From: Desulfocapsa sp.
GTDB taxonomy: Bacteria; Desulfobacterota; Desulfobulbia; Desulfobulbales; Desulfocapsaceae
Reading direction: 5' to 3'
Assembly (NCBI GenBank): GCA_030145625.1
Contig: JAQYVF010000009.1
Coordinates: 1-64,000 of the forward strand
Length of the DNA stretch: 64,000 nucleotides
Shown piece after piece: positions 1 through 8,422 of this stretch. The notes beneath the pieces were generated by a model. The model made no database searches. It worked only from the letters and a program-made list of their open reading frames with translations, and was not told the DNA's origin. Each line of letters begins with the position of its first letter. Positions within the stretch are counted from its first letter, which is position 1. A program made the position numbers and the translations under genes.

Positions 1-1018
1 GGTTAGCGAGATCCAGGATGGTCTCGGCAAGACCGGTCGCCACCCGAGCCATCCGTTCATAGTCGAGTTTTTCTGGTGTATCTGCAATGGTATGATAGGG
101 GGCATAGCGATTAAACGCGGTGTCGGTAATCATGATAGCCGGAACCCCTTCCTGCCAGAACGACCAGTGGTCGGACCAGCCGATACCGGCAATAAAACTG
201 GGTGCTGCTATACCCTCAGATGGAAAACGGGTATGACGACGAAAGGAAGCGATGGATTTACGAACGAGTTGGTGCGAGCGGACATTGCCGACAAAGCCGA
301 TGAAATTGGCAGTATCAGGGTAGAAGATGGAAAAAGGATATGGGTACTGCTGGCTGCCTGGCTGATCACTATAATAGCCCATGGTCTCCAGAGAAAGCAT
401 GGCCACGAGCTTCTCCTTTCGCTTGCGACTCAATGCCGCATAGTGACGGCTGCCCATATCCGAACTAAAGAAGAAAGGCGACTCCTCGTTGGCAAAGGCC
501 ACCAGCCTGATGGTGCGCAGTGGATGGGCGTCCGCAAGCATCCGGGCCAATTCCAACAGGACAGCAACACCCGAACCATTGTCATTTGCTCCAGGGGATC
601 CGGAAACCGTGTCGTAATGGGCTCCGACCACCACTATTTCTTCGGGCTGAAGACTACCACTGATCTCTACCTCCAGATTGAGCGCAGTGATATTATGGGC
701 TGAAAATTCCTGTAGTCTGACCACATATCCCAAACCGGTTAGCACCTCCTTCAGGTAAGTGACCGTGGCGGACATTGAAGAGGCTTGCCAAATATTGCGA
801 GGACCGATATCCCTGGCCAGGGTGTAGGCATGATTTTTAAGCAGTTCAGATGATTGACGTTCCTGCGAGGTCAATGGAGGCAACGAGCCGCTGAAGGATG
901 AACCAGGCATACGGGTAGAGAAAAGCATAGCACCAAGCAGCAGCAGAATACAAACAATCAACCGCATCAGAGACGACAGCCACTGCCGGGGTCCACGCGG
1001 ATACAGTGAAAATTTCAT
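1..1018 (-). CDS. M28-family zinc aminopeptidase, C-terminus cut by window edge
   Basis: Read on the minus strand from an ATG at 1018 that overlaps the stop of the upstream hydrolase gene (ATGA), with the reading frame open to the window edge. The first 30 residues contain a hydrophobic stretch (LIVCILLLLGAMLF) that acts as a signal peptide or membrane anchor. The zinc-peptidase core follows: GAHYDTVSGSPGANDNGSG supplies the metal-binding His and Asp, and FANEESPFF supplies the catalytic and metal-binding Glu pair. The last residues seen (YHTIADTPEKLDYERMARV) match the C-terminal zinc-His region of M28 enzymes. The role inferred is removal of N-terminal amino acids from peptides outside the cytoplasm. 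Only a short C-terminal piece should be missing. Translational coupling with the hydrolase suggests joint expression; the exact substrate cannot be read. Confidence 0.88.
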   Translation of the reverse strand, partial: MKFSLYPRGPRQWLSSLMRLIVCILLLLGAMLFSTRMPGSSFSGSLPPLTSQERQSSELLKNHAYTLARDIGPRNIWQASSMSATVTYLKEVLTGLGYVVRLQEFSAHNITALNLEVEISGSLQPEEIVVVGAHYDTVSGSPGANDNGSGVAVLLELARMLADAHPLRTIRLVAFANEESPFFFSSDMGSRHYAALSRKRKEKLVAMLSLETMGYYSDQPGSQQYPYPFSIFYPDTANFIGFVGNVRSHQLVRKSIASFRRHTRFPSEGIAAPSFIAGIGWSDHWSFWQEGVPAIMITDTAFNRYAPYHTIADTPEKLDYERMARVATGLAETILDLAN

Positions 1019-1857
1019 TGGACCCACGTCGATAAAAATCTCTCCAACTCCTGCGTATAGGTCTGGCCAACCAGGATAAAACCATCGTTATGACCGCCGC
1101 CAATCTCCAGAAACTGCTTTGGTTCACTGGCTGCTGCATACAGTGCCCGGCCATGGCTGAAAGGGATGATCTCGTCGTCCCGGCTGTGCACCACCAATAC
1201 CGGGCAAGCGACCTTCTGCAGCTGCTCCTTAACATTGTAATCAAGCCGACTCAGCAATCTCACAGGCAGGAAAGGATACAGTTCTGCCGCTCTATCAGGC
1301 ACAGAGGTAAAAGTAGACTCAACAATCAACGCCCCGGGGGGATGCACAACGGCCTGATGAACTGCCACGGCAGCACCAAGCGAACGGCCGAACAGGATGA
1401 TACGTGACGGAGATATGGAGCGTTCTCTAATCAGATATTCCCAGGCAGCCTCCACATCCAGGTAGGTGCCTGCCTCAGACGGTCGCCCCTGGCTGCGACC
1501 ATAGCCCCGGTAATCAAAGATCAGGACACTGTAACCCATCCTATGAAACTGCAGCAGTGAATCAAACCGGTGGGAAATGTTGCCGGCATTACCATGGCAG
1601 AAGATGATGACACCTCGGTTTTCAGATGCAGGAATGAACCAGCCATCCAGATGAATCTTGTCGCTGGTCACCAGATCCACAGTCTCATAATCCAGGCCCA
1701 CCGCAGAAGGCGTCCTCTCCACAATGCGGGAAGGGAGATCAGGTAGAAACAGCATCCGCTCTTGATAGAAATATAAGAAAATCAGTAAAATTGTATAGGC
1801 GAACAGAGCCATCAACAAGATGTAGATCAGACCATTCATTACCATGCGTCCATACAT
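1015..1857 (-). CDS. alpha/beta hydrolase, BEM46/S33-like, membrane anchored
   Basis: A 280-residue protein with an N-terminal membrane segment (about residues 8-28) followed by an alpha/beta hydrolase fold. The oxyanion region is CHGNAGN, the nucleophile elbow is FGRSLGAAV (GxSxG type), and the acid and histidine come from HSRDDEIIPFSHG and GGGHNDG, so the catalytic triad looks complete. This arrangement is typical of the BEM46-like group often annotated as dienelactone-hydrolase or serine-aminopeptidase-like enzymes; the natural substrate is unknown. The stop overlaps the start of the M28 peptidase by four bases, so the two probably form an operon. The start could also be the internal ATG six codons in (MVMNGL). 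Confidence 0.88.
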   Translation of the reverse strand: MYGRMVMNGLIYILLMALFAYTILLIFLYFYQERMLFLPDLPSRIVERTPSAVGLDYETVDLVTSDKIHLDGWFIPASENRGVIIFCHGNAGNISHRFDSLLQFHRMGYSVLIFDYRGYGRSQGRPSEAGTYLDVEAAWEYLIRERSISPSRIILFGRSLGAAVAVHQAVVHPPGALIVESTFTSVPDRAAELYPFLPVRLLSRLDYNVKEQLQKVACPVLVVHSRDDEIIPFSHGRALYAAASEPKQFLEIGGGHNDGFILVGQTYTQELERFLSTWVQ

Positions 1858-2174
1858 TTACTCTGCCCAGATCACAATGATTTTCTAACTGCTCTATAAG
1901 TTGGGGCCTTACAACCACATTCCGGAGATACCTCTTTTCCCCCTTCCCTGCTCCCCCTTCAAAAGGACTTTTCAAAGAAGTGTCTCCTTATATTCTATTC
2001 TTTTATCTTTTCTTTATCCAGGAAATGAACGAGCACCCACTTGAAGCCGAGACTTATTTCATTTGCGCCCCCAAATATCGCCTTATGAAAACCATCAAAT
2101 GACTCGGGTTTCTCCACCTATCGGCCCATATAATTTTCCGAGCACCATCCTGCTTGATCGACCTTACTTCATTA
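1858..2174. other. non-coding stretch upstream of hydrolase
   Basis: This holds no convincing gene. It lies upstream of the minus-strand hydrolase and next to a 187-bp copy of the dispersed palindromic repeat. It should contain the promoter for the hydrolase/peptidase pair, but no clear -35/-10 pair could be picked with confidence. Confidence 0.4.
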
Positions 2175-2361
2175 GGCCACCTAGCAAAATTGCCTTTTCA
2201 CCCAAACTTTTTGTTATGATATAAATTTTATCCTCGGAATATCAAATTTATGTACCCCAAGGGCACTTGTACCCGTAGTTAGGGTGATTCTTGCAGGGCA
2301 TCTGCGGTAAAATTTTTCTCATGCCTCAATTTTGGACGAAAAATCTTATTTCCAAAGTACC
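2175..2361 (-). repeat. 140-bp palindromic MITE-like element, copy 1 (enlarged)
   Basis: In this orientation the element runs from GGCCACCTAGCAAAATT to the GTACC end. It aligns with five other copies but is 187 bp, because about 47 bp of unrelated sequence sits at the apex of the palindrome (roughly 2252-2298). Exact 5-bp direct repeats CATTA flank it at 2170-2174 and 2362-2366, supporting insertion by transposition. It lies 180 bp upstream of the Cache sensor kinase. Confidence 0.85.
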
Positions 2362-2543
2362 CATTAGTCTTTTCATATCAACTGGCTGGTAACATCCTGT
2401 TTCTCCATTTTTTTCACAGTGAAACTGATTTTTCGAGATCACTGTTTTTATTTATTACTGATTTACATTATCAAAGTAAATAAGATAAGATTATCTAAAA
2501 GTGAAGGGAATGATCACTCCATTAAGAGACAAACAGAGACTCT

Positions 2544-4805
2544 ATGCCTGAACAAAACATAAACAGTTTCAGGGAGATGATTCGCATTATCATCCCTGCC
2601 TTGGTTGCTGTTTTTCTCTTTATATTCTCCTCTTTTTATCTTTTCATCCCAAAATTTGAAAAAAGTTTACTTGAAGACAAAAAACTGATGTTAAGGGAAC
2701 TTGTCCAGTCTTCCTGGTATGTGGTCAAGCACCTTGACAAGGAAGTCAGCCAGGGAAAATACAGCCTCAAGGATGCACAAACCAAGGCCATACATCATTT
2801 CCAATCCATGCGTTACGGAAGTGATGACAAAGACTATTTCTGGATAACCGATTTCACTCCAGTCTGCATCATGCATCCCTACAGACCAGACCTGGAAGGG
2901 AAAGACCTCTCCGCTCTTGTTGACCCCAACGGCACCAGGATTTTTATGGAGTTTGTCCAAAAGGTTGAAGAGCAAGGAGAAGGTTACGTATCTTATATGT
3001 GGCAGTGGATGGACGACCAAACTCGGATTGTCCCCAAAATTTCATTCGTCAAAGAATATAAACCCTGGGGATGGATAATCGGCACAGGAATTTATCTTGA
3101 AGATGTCGAGGCGCAAATTGCTTCGATGAAGAAAGGATTAACAGTTGCCTCGGTGAATATCCTTATCCTTGTCTTACTCATAGCATCATACCAAATTTAT
3201 CGAGCCTTCAATGTGCTCAAACTGCGCCAACAAGTGCTAAGAGATTTGGCATTTAAAAATTTAATCCTTTCAACCCAGCAGGAAACTTCACTTGATGGAA
3301 TTATAGTAGTAAATGAAAATGGGGAAATGGTCTCCTCTAATCAACGTTTTCTCACCATGTGGGGCATTCCGGCAGCGGCTGTCAAACCAAAGAATAATGA
3401 ATTAATCTTGCAGTTAATTCTCCCAAAACTGGTCAACCCTGAACAATTTCTAGACAAAGTCAACTACCTGTATGATCACCAAAACGAGAAAAGCATCGAT
3501 GAGATTATCTTAAAAGATGATCGGGTGTTTGACAGATATTCTTCCCCCATGTCCGGACCAGACGGTACTTATCTTGGCAGAGTATGGTATTTCCGCGACA
3601 TCAGTTACCAAAAACAGGCTGAGGAGGAAAAAAGCATACTGGAAGACCAGCTCCGCCAAGCACAGAAGATTGAAGCCATCGGCACATTGGCTGGTGGCAT
3701 TGCCCATGATTTCAACAACATCCTCACTCCCATCCTAGGGTATTCGGAGATGGCATTGGAAGATCTCCCCCCTGACAGCCCTGCTGTTTCAGAGATCCAA
3801 GAAGTAGTGCGTGCCGCAAACCGCGCTAAGGAATTAATTTCTCGAATTCTCACTTTCAGCCGCCAGGCAGAGCAAGAGTGGAAGCCTCTGAAAATTCAGT
3901 ATGTTTTAAAAGAAGCACTCAAATTACTACGGGCCTCCATTCCAACCACCATTGAAATCAAGCAAGAAACTGACCCACAGTGCGGAGCAGTCTTTGCTGA
4001 TCCCACACAAATTCACCAAATCATCATGAATCTCTGCACTAATGCCTATCACGCCATGCAAAAGAGTGGCGGGATATTAGCTGTCTCTTTAAATGAGATT
4101 GAACTTGACGCTGAGGACCTGCCATCCAAAATCACTCTGGTCCCTGGCCCCTACGTAAGGCTTGAGGTTACCGATAACGGTGTTGGCATGAATCAAGTCA
4201 CCATGGGAAGAATTTTCGAGCCCTACTTTACCACCAAACCAACAGGCAAAGGTACTGGGCTGGGACTTTCCGTTGTTCATGGTATTGTTAAAAGCTGTGG
4301 CGGAGAAATCACTGTTTATAGCGAGCCTGGTCTGGGTACAACCTTTCACCTCTATTTTCCGGTTATTGAGGAAGAACAACTTCTATCAGAAACTGACAAT
4401 AACCTCCAGATTCCTACTGGTGATGAAAAAATTCTACTGGTGGATGATGAAGAAATAATAGTAATTTTAGAGAAACAGATATTAGAGAAACTCGGTTATC
4501 AGGTCACTGCCTTCACTGACAGCGAAGAGGCATTACATGCCTTTAGCAACAAACCTGAATCATTTGACCTTCTCATTACCGATCTGACAATGCCACGAAT
4601 TACCGGTATACAACTAGCCAGGGAAGTGATTTCTGTCAGGGATGATATTCCAATAATTCTCTGCTCTGGATTCAGTGAAACAATGAATGGGGAACAAGCA
4701 ATGGCCCTGGGAATTCGGGAATATATCATGAAACCCGTCATCAAGAAAAACTTTGCTCAGACAGTACGAAAGGTACTGGATGAAAAGAGATCACCAGCCG
4801 TCTAA
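2544..4805 (+). CDS. Cache-PAS hybrid sensor histidine kinase with C-terminal receiver
   Basis: A 753-residue membrane sensor. Order: membrane helix (about 13-35); periplasmic single-Cache-type domain (about 40-195) with the typical DYFWI and PWGWIIGTGIYLED motifs; second helix (about 197-218); PAS-like region (240-350); dimerisation/phosphoacceptor helix with GGIAHDFNNIL (His about 388); HATPase with DNGVGM and GTGLGLSV; and a C-terminal receiver with LLITDLTMP (Asp about 680). Cache domains of this type bind small extracellular ligands such as organic acids or amino acids. The His-Asp fusion indicates a phosphorelay that needs a separate output protein. No response regulator gene is adjacent, so the partner lies elsewhere. 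The ATG at 2544 puts the first helix close to the N-terminus, as expected. Confidence 0.9.
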   Translation: MPEQNINSFREMIRIIIPALVAVFLFIFSSFYLFIPKFEKSLLEDKKLMLRELVQSSWYVVKHLDKEVSQGKYSLKDAQTKAIHHFQSMRYGSDDKDYFWITDFTPVCIMHPYRPDLEGKDLSALVDPNGTRIFMEFVQKVEEQGEGYVSYMWQWMDDQTRIVPKISFVKEYKPWGWIIGTGIYLEDVEAQIASMKKGLTVASVNILILVLLIASYQIYRAFNVLKLRQQVLRDLAFKNLILSTQQETSLDGIIVVNENGEMVSSNQRFLTMWGIPAAAVKPKNNELILQLILPKLVNPEQFLDKVNYLYDHQNEKSIDEIILKDDRVFDRYSSPMSGPDGTYLGRVWYFRDISYQKQAEEEKSILEDQLRQAQKIEAIGTLAGGIAHDFNNILTPILGYSEMALEDLPPDSPAVSEIQEVVRAANRAKELISRILTFSRQAEQEWKPLKIQYVLKEALKLLRASIPTTIEIKQETDPQCGAVFADPTQIHQIIMNLCTNAYHAMQKSGGILAVSLNEIELDAEDLPSKITLVPGPYVRLEVTDNGVGMNQVTMGRIFEPYFTTKPTGKGTGLGLSVVHGIVKSCGGEITVYSEPGLGTTFHLYFPVIEEEQLLSETDNNLQIPTGDEKILLVDDEEIIVILEKQILEKLGYQVTAFTDSEEALHAFSNKPESFDLLITDLTMPRITGIQLAREVISVRDDIPIILCSGFSETMNGEQAMALGIREYIMKPVIKKNFAQTVRKVLDEKRSPAV

Positions 4806-5127
4806 ATATTTTCTCCTGTTAAGAGGCTTTGGTAAAGGATTCAACAATCGAGATATGAAATAGTTATAAGTATCAGGGAATGTCAACAATTAAAACCATC
4901 AACTCTTATCTCCCACCGGTACCTCTCGCCCTACACCCATTTTTGAAGCCATTTCTACGACATACCAGAAACAGACTCCAGCTGATTTTCAATACCAAAG
5001 AGAATTCCGTATTCCGTCTCTGACAGTCCATAATGAGCAGAGTAAGAAGTTGCTTGTCATTAATAATTATTCAGGTATAACGGTTGATCTAACTCTTCAT
5101 CATCCTAATGCCTAGAAACGGCCTTGT
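4806..5127. other. intergenic, nothing recognised
   Basis: This stretch separates the sensor kinase from the EamA transporter. No conserved open frame, strong hairpin terminator or clear promoter was found. It presumably carries the transporter promoter. Confidence 0.35.
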
Positions 5128-6033
5128 ATGTCTGAAAATTCCCAATCCCGCGGCGTCCATATTCGCCTTGTCCTGACCATGATGTTCTGGGGCGGCACCT
5201 TTGTTGCCGGACGCATACTGGCCGAAGAACTGCACCCAGTGACAGCCTCCTCGCTTCGATTCATCCTTGCCTCCGTAATGCTGTTAACCACGATCCTTGT
5301 TCGCGACAAATCCCTGCCCCGGCTCAATAGAAAACAATGGGTGGCCATGACCCTGCTTGGCCTAACCGGTGTCTTTACTTATAACATCTTCTTTTTTACC
5401 GGCCTGCAGACTGTGGAGGCAGGACGGGCGTCTATGATCATCGCCGTTAATCCTGTAATTACTACCTTTCTGGCAATATTTTTTTTTGGTGAACGATGCA
5501 GCCTTATTAGAAGTATGGGTATGATACTGGCTGTCTGCGGTGCTCTTGTCGTCATTTCCAGAGGAGACCCGGGCTCTCTTTTTCAGGGAGACATCGTAGG
5601 AATGGGCGAGCTCTACATAGTGGGCTGCGTGTTAACCTGGTCCGCATACACCCTCATCGGTAAAAAGCTGCTCACCAACATCCAGCCCCTGGTAGTGGTG
5701 GCTTATTCCTGTAGTATTGGCGCCCTTCTCCTTATTATTGCCACCCTCTTCGATGGACACCTGGCAGAAGTCAGCAAACTCAGCGCTAAAGGTGCAGGCT
5801 GCGTCTTTTATTTTGCTTTTTTCGGAACGACCCTTGGGTTTATCTGGTTTTACGACGGGGTCAAGAAGCTCGGAGCTGGAAGGGCAGCCATGTATGTCAA
5901 TCTGGTCCCGGTAAGCGGAGTCCTACTCGGCACCCTGCTTCTCGGCGAACACCTGGGGAGTTCTCTTCTTATTGGCGGCGCACTTGTTTTTTTAGGGCTT
6001 TACCTTATCAACCACCGACCTTCTTCTGCATGA
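5128..6033 (+). CDS. EamA/DMT-family transporter
   Basis: A 301-residue, very hydrophobic protein with about ten predicted membrane helices arranged as two EamA repeats. The first repeat begins with RLVLTMMFWGGTFVAGR, and the second repeat ends with LLGEHLGSSLLIGGALVFLGLYL. The conserved half-site ASSLRFILASVMLL after helix 2 is typical of the drug/metabolite transporter superfamily. Family members export amino acids, nucleobases or other metabolites across the inner membrane; the substrate cannot be read here. The length matches the 280-310 residue norm. It stands alone between a sensor kinase and a TetR unit, with its own intergenic spaces. Confidence 0.9.
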   Translation: MSENSQSRGVHIRLVLTMMFWGGTFVAGRILAEELHPVTASSLRFILASVMLLTTILVRDKSLPRLNRKQWVAMTLLGLTGVFTYNIFFFTGLQTVEAGRASMIIAVNPVITTFLAIFFFGERCSLIRSMGMILAVCGALVVISRGDPGSLFQGDIVGMGELYIVGCVLTWSAYTLIGKKLLTNIQPLVVVAYSCSIGALLLIIATLFDGHLAEVSKLSAKGAGCVFYFAFFGTTLGFIWFYDGVKKLGAGRAAMYVNLVPVSGVLLGTLLLGEHLGSSLLIGGALVFLGLYLINHRPSSA

Positions 6034-6122
6034 AGGGGTTAAACGAAAGAGCGGATTCATTCGTAATTGGGCTTTGGCACGTTCTTCATCTCTCTAGCAC
6101 AGTGTTGGGAATTGTCTTTTTT

Positions 6123-6216
6123 GTTGGAGCGGATTTATCCGCGAACTGGAGGGGATGCACGCCATTTGAGTAAATCAGCTGCCTGGAGGGTTGTTCGCGG
6201 TTGAAACCGCTCCTAC
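6123..6216. repeat. REP/BIME-like inverted pair, unit 1
   Basis: The left arm is a small palindrome (GGAGCGGATTTATCCGCGAA) and the right arm is its inverted partner (TTCGCGGTTGAAACCGCTCC), about 48 bp apart. Each arm can fold alone and the two can pair with each other. The GTAGGAGCGG..CCGCGAA type resembles repetitive extragenic palindromes associated with REP transposases (RAYT) in other proteobacteria. No RAYT gene is present in the window. Confidence 0.75.
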
Positions 6217-6304
6217 TTTTCCTGTGAACTCTTTATTGTTGAGTCTTTGGTACTATTGGGATTTGCATACAGGGAGGCGGTGCAATTAATGGGGATTATG
6301 TTTT

Positions 6305-6396
6305 GTTGGAGCGGATTTATCCGCGAATAGGGGTAGTGCGGGACAATTGGGTGATTCAGTTGCCTCGGGGGTGTTCGCGACTGAAGTCGCTCCTAC
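6305..6396. repeat. REP/BIME-like inverted pair, unit 2
   Basis: A second copy of the same unit, 89 bp after the first. The left arm is identical over 23 bases, the right arm differs at a few compensating positions (TTCGCGACTGAAGTCGCTCC), and the inner spacer is recognisably homologous (ATTCAGTTGCCT versus AATCAGCTGCCT). Confidence 0.75.
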
Positions 6397-6472
6397 ACTA
6401 TAAAACCTCTAAGTTGGCATAATCCAGCTGAAAGATAAGGCCCAGGCCTTCTCTAGAACCGGGAAAAATAAC

Positions 6473-6501
6473 TTGCTTTTTGAGCTGCCATACCCTAATA
6501 T
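6473..6501 (+). promoter_or_regulatory. sigma70-type promoter of tetR
   Basis: TTGCTT at 6473-6478 and TAATAT at 6496-6501 are separated by exactly 17 bases. The predicted start of transcription, near 6508, falls inside the ACCAAACGGT operator. This also argues that translation starts at 6543 and not upstream of the promoter. Confidence 0.65.
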
Positions 6502-6516
6502 GTACCAAACGGTCAG
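6501..6516 (+). promoter_or_regulatory. putative TetR operator 1
   Basis: TGTACCAAACGGTCAG contains the dyad ACC-AAAC-GGT. The 10-bp core ACCAAACGGT recurs, on the other strand, in the palindrome after the tetR gene (7150-7177). Its position over the transcription start suggests autorepression. Confidence 0.6.
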
Positions 6517-6542
6517 TTTTTTTTCAAACAAGGGCACTCCAC

Positions 6543-7130
6543 ATGCACACAAAAGGTCAAGAAACCCGTCAACGTATCCTGGTAGAAAGCCGCAAACTTT
6601 TCACTGTTCAAGGATTTCAGAACACCAGCATCAGTCAAATTATTGCTGCCACTGAGGTAAAAAAGGGCAACCTCTACTATTATTTTCCAAGTAAGGAAGA
6701 ACTCGGTATTGCTGTGCTCATTGATGCCAGATGTCAATTTTCACAGATTCTTGAAAATTCTCTAACCGGAAAAACTCCAATCCTCAGGATCATCAACTCC
6801 TGTAACTCAATCATGGAATTGATGCAGCAAACCAACTTCGTAGGCGGCTGTTTGTTTGGCAACACAGCTCTGGAAATGACAGATTCGAACTCCAGGTTCG
6901 CCAAGATTATTCAAGAGATTTTCTCCTACTGGACAAAAAGGCTTGAAGACGAATTACAACAAGCATCCGACATGGGCCTTCTTAAGAGTCATGTCCCGCC
7001 AAGTTCTTTGGCAACAGCCATTGTCGCAATTCTTGAAGGTGGAATCATGCTTTCGCGGGTCTATAAAAACAGAACTGAACTGGCGGACTGCATTGTGGTC
7101 ATCCGTTCACTGATTGAAATCAAGAAGTAA
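6543..7130 (+). CDS. TetR/AcrR-family transcriptional regulator
   Basis: A regulator of about 195 residues. The N-terminal TetR DNA-binding domain is clear: RQRILVESRKLFTVQGFQNT, then the recognition helix region KGNLYYYFPSKEELG. The C-terminal half is helical and resembles the ligand-binding domain of TetR members with a FVGGCLFGNTALEM segment. The frame is open for 21 codons upstream, but a good promoter and an operator lie there, so the ATG at 6543 is chosen. Matching operator cores before and after the gene suggest it represses both itself and the following lipoprotein gene. The ligand is unknown. AcrR/YcdC-like relatives respond to toxic small molecules, but that is only family knowledge. 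Confidence 0.88.
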   Translation: MHTKGQETRQRILVESRKLFTVQGFQNTSISQIIAATEVKKGNLYYYFPSKEELGIAVLIDARCQFSQILENSLTGKTPILRIINSCNSIMELMQQTNFVGGCLFGNTALEMTDSNSRFAKIIQEIFSYWTKRLEDELQQASDMGLLKSHVPPSSLATAIVAILEGGIMLSRVYKNRTELADCIVVIRSLIEIKK

Positions 7131-7149
7131 AAAAGTTTTTTTTAAAACA

Positions 7150-7177
7150 TTTTTTGTACCGTTTGGTCGGTACAAAA
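7150..7177. promoter_or_regulatory. putative TetR operator 2 (long palindrome)
   Basis: A near-perfect inverted repeat: arms TTTTTGTACC and GGTACAAAAA around an 8-base centre, GTTTGGTC. On the minus strand it contains the ACCAAACGGT core seen upstream of tetR. It lies between tetR and the lipoprotein gene, 30 bp before the latter. It could also act as a weak terminator, but the shared core favours an operator. Confidence 0.6.
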
Positions 7178-7207
7178 AAAGCCGACGCATACTGGAGGTG
7201 TGCCTAG

Positions 7208-7744
7208 ATGAAAAACAGAATCAAAAATCTTATCGAAAACACCAGAACAATCTCGAAACACAATGAAACGTGGGGGCGAGCACAACAGGTCTTGCCGACC
7301 ATTCTTATACTCTTACTCTTCCTGTTGATCAGTGGATGTTCAACTCATTCAGGCCAATCAACAAATGGGACAGTGACCTCTGATTCCAGGCTCATTGATA
7401 TGGGAAATGGCATCTGCCAAGACACCAAGACAGGAAAAATGTGGCAGGTAGGCAGGAGTAAAACCATCAAATCCCTGGCCGAAGCCAAAAGCTATACCGA
7501 AAACCTGGAAGAAGGAGGGTATCAAGACTGGCGACTGCCCATGATCTCAGAACTCTACGAACTCTATATGATCTTCGATCTTCACGAAAATGGGAACTGC
7601 AATCTACAGGCAGAAGGAACTTACTGGTCGGGTGAAGCAGACCTTGAGGACAGAGTCGGCACCTGGGAACTGGATGACAACTGCGACCCGGAACGTCGAT
7701 ATATCCCAAAGAAAAAAGGCCTTGTACGGGCAATTCGTTCTTAA
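7208..7744 (+). CDS. lipoprotein with DUF1566 (Lcl C-terminal)-like domain
   Basis: A 178-residue protein with a positively charged N-terminus, a hydrophobic segment (about 29-42) and a lipobox, LLISGC, putting the lipidated cysteine at residue 44. The mature part carries the DUF1566/Lcl pattern: DTKTGKMWQ, YQDWRLPMISEL, GTYWSGE and a final GLVRAIRS. These domains occur in secreted or surface proteins and are related to sulfatase-modifying/lectin-like folds; no activity can be assigned. It follows the TetR gene after a palindrome sharing the tetR operator core, so it is probably the regulator's target. The N-terminal extension before the hydrophobic core is longer than usual for a lipoprotein signal, and no better internal start was seen. 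Confidence 0.8.
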   Translation: MKNRIKNLIENTRTISKHNETWGRAQQVLPTILILLLFLLISGCSTHSGQSTNGTVTSDSRLIDMGNGICQDTKTGKMWQVGRSKTIKSLAEAKSYTENLEEGGYQDWRLPMISELYELYMIFDLHENGNCNLQAEGTYWSGEADLEDRVGTWELDDNCDPERRYIPKKKGLVRAIRS

Positions 7745-7792
7745 CTCGGATTTCTTACACAATACCTTGAGGTGAATTCAATTCACAGGGGG

Positions 7793-8422
7793 CTAAGACG
7801 TCAGGGCCAGACGGACACCAAGGATGATAAAGAGGGTCCCGACCAGGGATTTAAGCAGGCGAGGCAAGGTGGAACCGGCCTTGATTTTCAAGGCCAGGGT
7901 CGAGGCAAAAAGGGCAAAGAGAATATTGACCAGGGTGCCGTTCACATTAAAGAGCACGCCGAGGAAAAGAAAGGCCAGAGCCGGATTCTCAGCAGCAGGA
8001 GAGACAAACTGCGGCAAAAGAGCCATGAAAAAGAGGGCCACCTTGGGATTAAGGACATTGACCAGGGCCGCCTGCCAAAAAATCTTTGTGAGGGGCAGCA
8101 CATTAGAGGGCCGCGATTTCCGGCCCTCTTTTTGTTTCAAGCTGAGAAAAGTAGTGATCCCCAGATAGATTAGATAGGCCGCCCCCAGATACTTGACCAC
8201 GGAAAAGGCAAGAGCAGAAGAGACCAAGATCATAGAGAGGCCAAAGGCAGCAGCCAGGACATGGACGACACAGCCCGCCCCAATGCCTAAGGCAGCAACC
8301 ACACCAGCCCTGCTGCCCTGAACACCACTCCGGTTGGTGATATAAAGGACATCCACACCCGGAGTGATGTTCAGGATCAATCCGGCAACGACAAAAACGC
8401 CAAGATCAACGACTCCGAACAT
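7793..8422 (-). CDS. LysE/RhtB-family amino acid exporter
   Basis: A 209-residue protein with about six membrane helices. The family hallmark is near the N-terminus: LILNITPGVDVLYITNRSGVQGSRAGVVAALGIG, with NxTPGxD in helix 1. Charged loops and AAYLIYLGITTF follow, as in RhtB/LysE exporters. Such proteins export amino acids or their analogues from the cytoplasm. It converges with the lipoprotein gene (49 bp apart) and is followed upstream by a repeat-bearing intergenic region, so it is probably monocistronic. Confidence 0.9.
   Translation of the reverse strand: MFGVVDLGVFVVAGLILNITPGVDVLYITNRSGVQGSRAGVVAALGIGAGCVVHVLAAAFGLSMILVSSALAFSVVKYLGAAYLIYLGITTFLSLKQKEGRKSRPSNVLPLTKIFWQAALVNVLNPKVALFFMALLPQFVSPAAENPALAFLFLGVLFNVNGTLVNILFALFASTLALKIKAGSTLPRLLKSLVGTLFIILGVRLALTS

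Larger units (their letters stand above)
6034..6472. other. intergenic with REP/BIME-like pairs
   Basis: A gene-free stretch between the EamA transporter and the tetR promoter. Apart from two copies of an inverted REP-like pair (annotated separately) nothing is recognised. Confidence 0.6.

Noticed and set aside
92-703. 203-codon plus-strand open frame
   Set aside because: It is antisense to the M28 peptidase, whose minus-strand frame has clear zinc-peptidase motifs.
7772-8173. 133-codon plus-strand open frame, highly charged
   Set aside because: Its Gly/Gln/Lys-rich composition is the antisense reflection of the hydrophobic LysE exporter.
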